In this document: in pieces, positions 58,823 through 64,000 of the stretch
Layout of the letters: each line of letters opens with the position of its first letter
How positions within the stretch are numbered: position 1 is the first letter of the stretch
Assembly: GCA_034401795.1 (NCBI GenBank)
Contig: CM067366.1
Coordinates: 82,403,891 to 82,467,890, forward strand
Length of the DNA stretch: 64,000 nt
From: Chaetoderma sp. LZ-2023a
Lineage: Eukaryota; Mollusca; Caudofoveata; Chaetodermatida; Chaetodermatidae
Reading direction: 5' to 3'
Program-made: the position numbers and the translations under genes
Notes under the pieces: model-generated
Database searches by the model: none
Seen by the model: the letters and a program-made list of their open reading frames with translations, nothing else
Told to the model about the DNA's origin: nothing

Positions 58823-61800
58823 TCAAATACACATCATTATCTCATCTTCAGTATCTATTTGTATGAAAGATGGTTCCTTGTCGCAGCTTTGACAGTCACA
58901 CAGATCTGTACATATAAGTTGTGCCATGCGACAAGAACGTTGTGTATTTTTGCAGTTTGATTTGCTGCAACCACATTTAACTATCTCTAGCAACACATCA
59001 GGTGCTGCATTTAGGTCAGTTGTTGTTGGTCTAAAAGTACCATCCTCAGTACGGTACCAGCCATTTCTAGTATGGTCTGGATATGTTTGTTGGGAAATAT
59101 CAGTCTGCTTCAATACAGAAACTTGTAACTGCGCCATAAGTATGTGCTGCTTAATTGCTGATTGAGTTTGTGGATGTTCGTCGCCTTCCGCCATTGATTT
59201 GCAAAACAATGACCAGCGGAGTTCAGGTGAACTCGAATTTATTATTCTGCCTGCGCAGTATGTACGACAAATAAAGATTGCTGAGTTAAGAATATTGTTA
59301 GTGCAGAGAGCATGCAGTTTAGTCATTTCTCTTAAGGCTTCGGTATCTTCGTCATTCGCTGCCATAAAGGCTGCCCACCATTATTGGTTTCCTCGTCTAG
59401 CAAACTTGCCAATAGTATCTTACCCAGTCAAGGCATGAAAACCTAAAAGGGCTGATGGCATCTCTGGGCCCTGGCCACGATATATAGGACAATCTCAATT
59501 GTGTGTATTTGATGCTGCATCCATGTCTGTGTATTGAGCTTTGGATATTCTGTAATCAGAGCAACCAAAACATCTGTATCCGGAGAGATGATAGTAAGAA
59601 CAGGTGCTATCTCGTCACCTGCATCTAATCTCCTGGGTATGATAGCATGGTATATCATCACAGTGGCCGCCTCTTCCTGCTTGTTAGTATTAGCTATTGT
59701 ACCTGGTCTGTTAGTGTGTGTACTACTACCAGCTGAGACATAAAAGGCTATCCCACTGTCATGAAAAGGGATCATCGCCATCTTAGAAAGACAGCTAGCT
59801 AAACTTTCTTTTGTTTTATCATGTATTAAAATAGCATTCATATTTAGGTATTTGATATTGGTGGAATCATTGACATGATACTGTCTTCTTGCCCCTCTGC
59901 CTTGTCTTCAACTTCAATGAATTTTCTTTGTAGAAACCAAATACTAGAAGGACTTCACAAGAACCTCTAGTGATACTATCTAAATCCTGTAAGATTTCAT
60001 CACTAAGAGCAGCCATGGTGTGAATCCAGTGTGGCTTATGAAGCAGCGGCATTCCGTATATAATAGTAATTTGCTCATATCTCATTGATGGCGATGTGCG
60101 GCGTCTTGTGATAATGTTGGTGAGTCATCTTGCCATTTCAAAGCAGCTGTAATCAAACGATTGATGAGGCTAGACTTGTATCCTGAAGCAGAAATAAATG
60201 ATCCAGCTGTTGTAAACTGACTCCGGGAACGGTGGTAAATTCATATTTCCTCACAGTTTCATGCACATCTATTCTCTGGCTTCGCTGTTGCAGCAACAAG
60301 AAAGCGGTCCAAACAGTGATCTATTTTCTTTGAGTGAACAATAGCCTGTGTCACAATATTGAAGACCGTTATTGGACACTCAATTGTAAATGTGCTGACA
60401 TACGATATACTGCATTTCTTGAGATTGGCCACATTGTTCTGCTCTCAGCGAAACTTAGCGGGATACAGATCATAACGATTTGGCAAATTGGTGCTGGAAA
60501 TGGTGAACTGTTTTATAGTCCTCTAACATACATAAAATCTCTGGTGCCATAGGAAAAATCCTTCTCTAGCATTTGGATTAAGTAAAATGCCTGTGATGTC
60601 TTGCTCTTGTTTCATCCAACGATTTATATGCTCACATGCATGGCCTGGACCCACAGATGTGGAAGGGGGGGGGGGTATTGCTTTTCGTAACCGAAAATAA
60701 CCCGCTTTTAGTGTGTTTCATGTATCCTCATCCTCATCTCCAAGTACTCGTATATATGCAAGGTATCCTAGACGCAGTTTCTTGGACTTCAGCCTTTCCA
60801 TAGAAAAGAAGAGTTTACAAGGGTTTTCTCCAGCTTCAAGATGCAATTCCCCAATTACATGATCGGGAAGCTTTAATAAACAGAAGAATATCCTCTACTC
60901 CTTTCATGTAATTAACGGTGGCCTAAAACAAATTATTTTTTGCAGACATGCTCTGAATAAATCCAGAAAGCAGATTTGCTACATTTCTGTCTTCATATTC
61001 GTCATAGCTTCATGAGCGGTCGTGAGATGATCCCTAACACTACATTCTAAGCATGCTCGTTGTATAGCTGATGCACCAGTTTCACATGGACATATTAGTT
61101 GAGGGTACGCATTTAGAAACGCATCAAACAACAGATCAAATAGTGGGAGAAGGTTATAAGTATGTGCATTGACACATCGTTCATAATGTGTGCACTCAAG
61201 ACTGTGTCGAGTTGCTAATGGCCCATAAACACCACTTTCTGTTCAAATAATATTAATGCATGCATTTTCCATCGCCTTTCCCAAAGCACGAAATGCATTA
61301 ATTACCGCAAGGAATTCTCCCAATTTCAACACAAATCTGCTTTTAAGGCGTGGAATTTAATCGACTAAGAGTAATGATTTTTATAAAGTGCCATGTTGAG
61401 AGAAATTACATTTTTCTTCTCTAGTCCCACAACGGCTGTGTTGATATTTTGCACGAGTTTGAGAGATGTCAAACGTGTTGACCATTCATAAGTTAGTGTG
61501 GGAATTAATGGAAATGCACTAATATTTAATTTAGCAATCGGTTGTGAATCACCTATTAAGGAGCTAAAAGCAGAAATCCTGCTTTCGTCAGTGTTAAACA
61601 TTGTATTAGTTGTACGCCACCAATGTATTATTTAGCTGGTACGGCTCTTTATCACCAGAATTTACATTTCTGAATGTCAGATTCATCACATGCGAGAATG
61701 TCAGTATGATGTGGTGTTAATGTTCGATTCTTTGATATCGAGTGGAGGTGATGTATTCTCTTCGGTTTCAGAGCGGGGTCGATGCACTGCAACAATTGTG

Positions 61801-62790
61801 GTATGTAGGGTTCCTTTTCCATCGGATGTGTCCTCAGAAAAGATTGAGTTATCAGCTGCAAAATATACACACTGATTCTTCACAAGAAAGGGGGTGGGTG
61901 GGAGAGAACATGTACACACCAAATTGCTTCATGTTCTTTATTACAGCATTGGCTATAGATGTTTCAATACGCAGTATATATGTGTATCCAACACATAACC
62001 TATGACTACATATCAGATAAAACATATTTTTGCTTCATGTATCATGATGCAATGTAAGCAACACACCTATGGTTTCAGGACTTTGAGGGTGTACCGATTC
62101 TTTGAAGACTGTCCTATCATTTCTAGATACTTACTGTACCTGTCCATCAGTCTTTGCTGCACACATTTCATTTTGTGAAATAGTTACGGCATCTCTGTTA
62201 AATTCATTTTGAAAACTGTCTTTTTGTAAGCTCTTTCTCGGTCCTGCAATTACCCAGTTAAGAAAAGTATATAAACTGGGTGGCACATTATCAAGACTGC
62301 TAGTCAATAATCAAACTCATAGGCAAGGAAACCCAAAATCTATTTTTAGAGTTAATGCTGCTGCGTAAATTTACTTTAGACTACTCCCTTGTTGTTTTCG
62401 ATAATCACCAATAACATAAAACAGCAACTCTGTATCATATTCATTATAATAAATCAGACACGCCTTATTATTTTGCCTTGGGCGAACAACCTTGACATGT
62501 TTCAGTCGGTCAACTATAAGATGTCAAAGTTATATTCTGTGCAACTTAGGAAAATCTGTGTTAATTACCTCACCAATTATACTTCTATATGTCATGTCAA
62601 CTTTATCCATAGCAAGCCCAGCCGTTTGCTTCATATGTTTGTGAATAATATTAATTGTATTAGACATTGTATCTTTCTGAGCATGACGCATACACTGGGT
62701 TTCTGATTGACTTTCCCCTCGCGATACATGGAATATATCTGACCTCCAACAACTCTTATGGTACTGTACACCAATAGCATTGGGCATCAC
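58823..62790 (-). pseudogene. Decayed gene of the same uncharacterised invertebrate family, copy 2
   Basis: The minus strand reads, N- to C-terminal: 'GVQYHKSCWRSDIFHVSRGE' (62,530-62,790), 'CVYFAADNSIFSEDTSDGKG' (61,701-61,922), segments at 61,365-61,601 and 59,867-60,085, 'ISPDTDVLVALITEYPKL' (59,443-59,841) and an 'HALTG' plus stop plus 'DTIGKFARRGN' stretch near 59,390-59,430. The C-terminal part is at 58,823-59,365 with 'LLEIVKCGCSKSNCKNTQRS' and later 'DLCDCQSCDKE', a Cys cluster. I recall this order (ADN..DGK, DTDV, HALTGCD, CGC) from large unannotated, highly repeated proteins in invertebrates. Function unknown; the DTDV and TGCD acidic motifs hint at a PIN/FEN-like nuclease. Multiple stops and shifts. 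No TIRs found around this copy. Confidence 0.6.
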
Positions 62791-63607
62791 CAGGTGAAAT
62801 AGAAGTATTCAAACGAAGCTTCAATTCTAAATTTTCGCTTTTCTTTATGGTCTCACACAATGATTTCCTGATATTTTCCGTTCTAAGCTCTTGCAGTGCG
62901 TCTTCTGTATTACCTTGGCACACTGGCTTGGTAAGGGAACAGGTATATACACTGCAAGAAGGGTAGTGTTGTTCGTCATTCTTTGTAGATCGAGATGCAT
63001 TGCATACGTCTGCTTGTGCATAACGTTTCTCTGGTATCTTTATCTCAGTTTTGTTTGCTACCTTTTGATAGCATTGTCTAGGCCGGAATATATGCTTTTC
63101 AATTAGAGAATCAACAGTCTCGCATCTAAGTTTATTGTATACAACTGGATTGTTATTATTTAGATAACAGGCCCATTTTTTTTAGGGTTGTTAAAAGTAC
63201 GGCGTATGATTCAGGTCTGGGATTTGATACTGTATCATCATTGCACATATTGTCTTGACATGTAATGCACAGACCAGTGTCTAATGTTTTCGACGTTTTT
63301 CAGCATGTCCTACATAAGCAGTTACTGGCATTTCAGCTGCCAATTCACATCATATTTAATGTAGCGCATGAATAATTTAAGAACGGCTCAGTACACGAAA
63401 TATATATAATACTCGCATATGTGTATTTGTTACTGATTGAATAGTATATGCTTGAGCAAATTGCCTTACATAAAAAAGATCAATGCATTCCACGTGCTCA
63501 GCGAATGTAATAAGCAGACTACAGAAGGTGAAAATAAAATGCTTTGATGCCGTAATTGTCATATTACTTCGTTATCGATTTTACATTATTACTCCGGAAC
63601 ATTTGTA
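62791..63607. other. Degraded upstream region, no clear gene
   Basis: May contain more remnants of the minus-strand gene at 58.8-62.8 kb, but none that I can support. Confidence 0.3.
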
Positions 63608-63608
63608 A

Positions 63609-63677
<69 letters not shown>
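63608..63677. repeat. (AAT)n microsatellite
   Basis: About 70 bp of AAT with one interruption. Confidence 0.95.
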
Positions 63678-63689
63678 GTTTGCATTTTA

Positions 63690-63935
63690 ACCCTTTGATG
63701 GCTAGATTTGATCAAGGAAAATCTAAAGATTTACTTATAAAATGTCAATTTGCAGGCCAAGAGAAGCCTATTTTTGAACCCTTTAACTCTGGAATGATTG
63801 GCTCAGTCATCGATCCACTCATTCTAGTGCTAAATCTTGAAAAATAGTCTTCTCCTGGCCTGCAAATGAACATTCCTCGAAGCTGCTCTAGAGGCTGGTT
63901 TGGACCTGCTTTGGCATTAAAGGATTAAACGTACT
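63690..63935. mobile_element. Palindromic MITE with TTAACCC-type ends, copy 2
   Basis: Same layout as 51,100-51,366: left end 'ttaaccctttgatggcta', 'caggccaagagaagcctatt', centre 'ggaatgattggctcagtcat', then the mirrored 'aaaatagtcttctcctggcc' and right end 'gcattaaaggattaa'. The hairpin arms have more mismatches than copy 1. Confidence 0.8.
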
Positions 63936-64000
63936 GATATATATATCACTAGACACATACCGTTGAATGAAATATTACCTGCTCAATGTGTCCCTTTAAA

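Overview
This window is repeat-dense DNA from an animal, most likely a marine invertebrate. It is AT-rich, has very long trinucleotide and dinucleotide microsatellites, and holds non-LTR retrotransposon pieces, palindromic MITEs, tRNA-like SINE candidates and a Maverick/Polinton. I see no intact host gene and cannot name the species. Almost every coding-like stretch belongs to a mobile element and most are broken.

Layout. 1-2.0 kb is a degenerate ~320-bp tandem repeat. 2.35-9.68 kb (block A) is a long repeat unit. It recurs in the same orientation as block B (18.9-25.9 kb, resuming at 43.6-44.06 kb) and, more diverged and partial, as block D (53.0-55.7 kb). Between A and B lies a 5.4-kb element with ~100-bp terminal inverted repeats (11.87-17.24 kb) carrying a decayed gene; a relative of that gene lies on the minus strand at 58.8-62.8 kb.

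The centre is a nested stack. Block B was split by a 5'-truncated LINE (25.94-43.60 kb, minus strand, flanked by a 9-bp direct repeat). The LINE was then split by a 14.66-kb Polinton (26,556-41,219) and by an AT-rich hAT-like insertion (about 41.80-43.18 kb). Block A gives the approximate site without the LINE, and a second LINE copy at 56.2-57.4 kb gives the site without the Polinton.

The Polinton has 67-bp near-identical terminal inverted repeats. It keeps a recognisable protein-primed family-B DNA polymerase, a retroviral-type integrase, a packaging-type ATPase, a coiled-coil/membrane protein, several small membrane proteins and candidate virion proteins, in short blocks on both strands. 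Most genes are broken by frameshifts and in-frame stops, so this is an old, dead copy of a virus-like element that once could probably replicate, integrate and form particles. Some reading frames remain open (ATPase, a 248-residue protein, an acidic membrane protein and two small proteins). Six of seven in-frame stops that I could place are TGA, the pattern expected from CpG decay of CGA codons. C/G homopolymers of 11-16 bases sit inside three of its genes.

The rest (44-64 kb) is repeat terrain: an ~80-bp-arm palindrome, a 33-bp minisatellite, a 178-bp AT array, two copies of a palindromic MITE with TTAACCC-type ends, six copies of a hairpin MITE carrying TGACGTCA motifs, and a SINE-like sequence.
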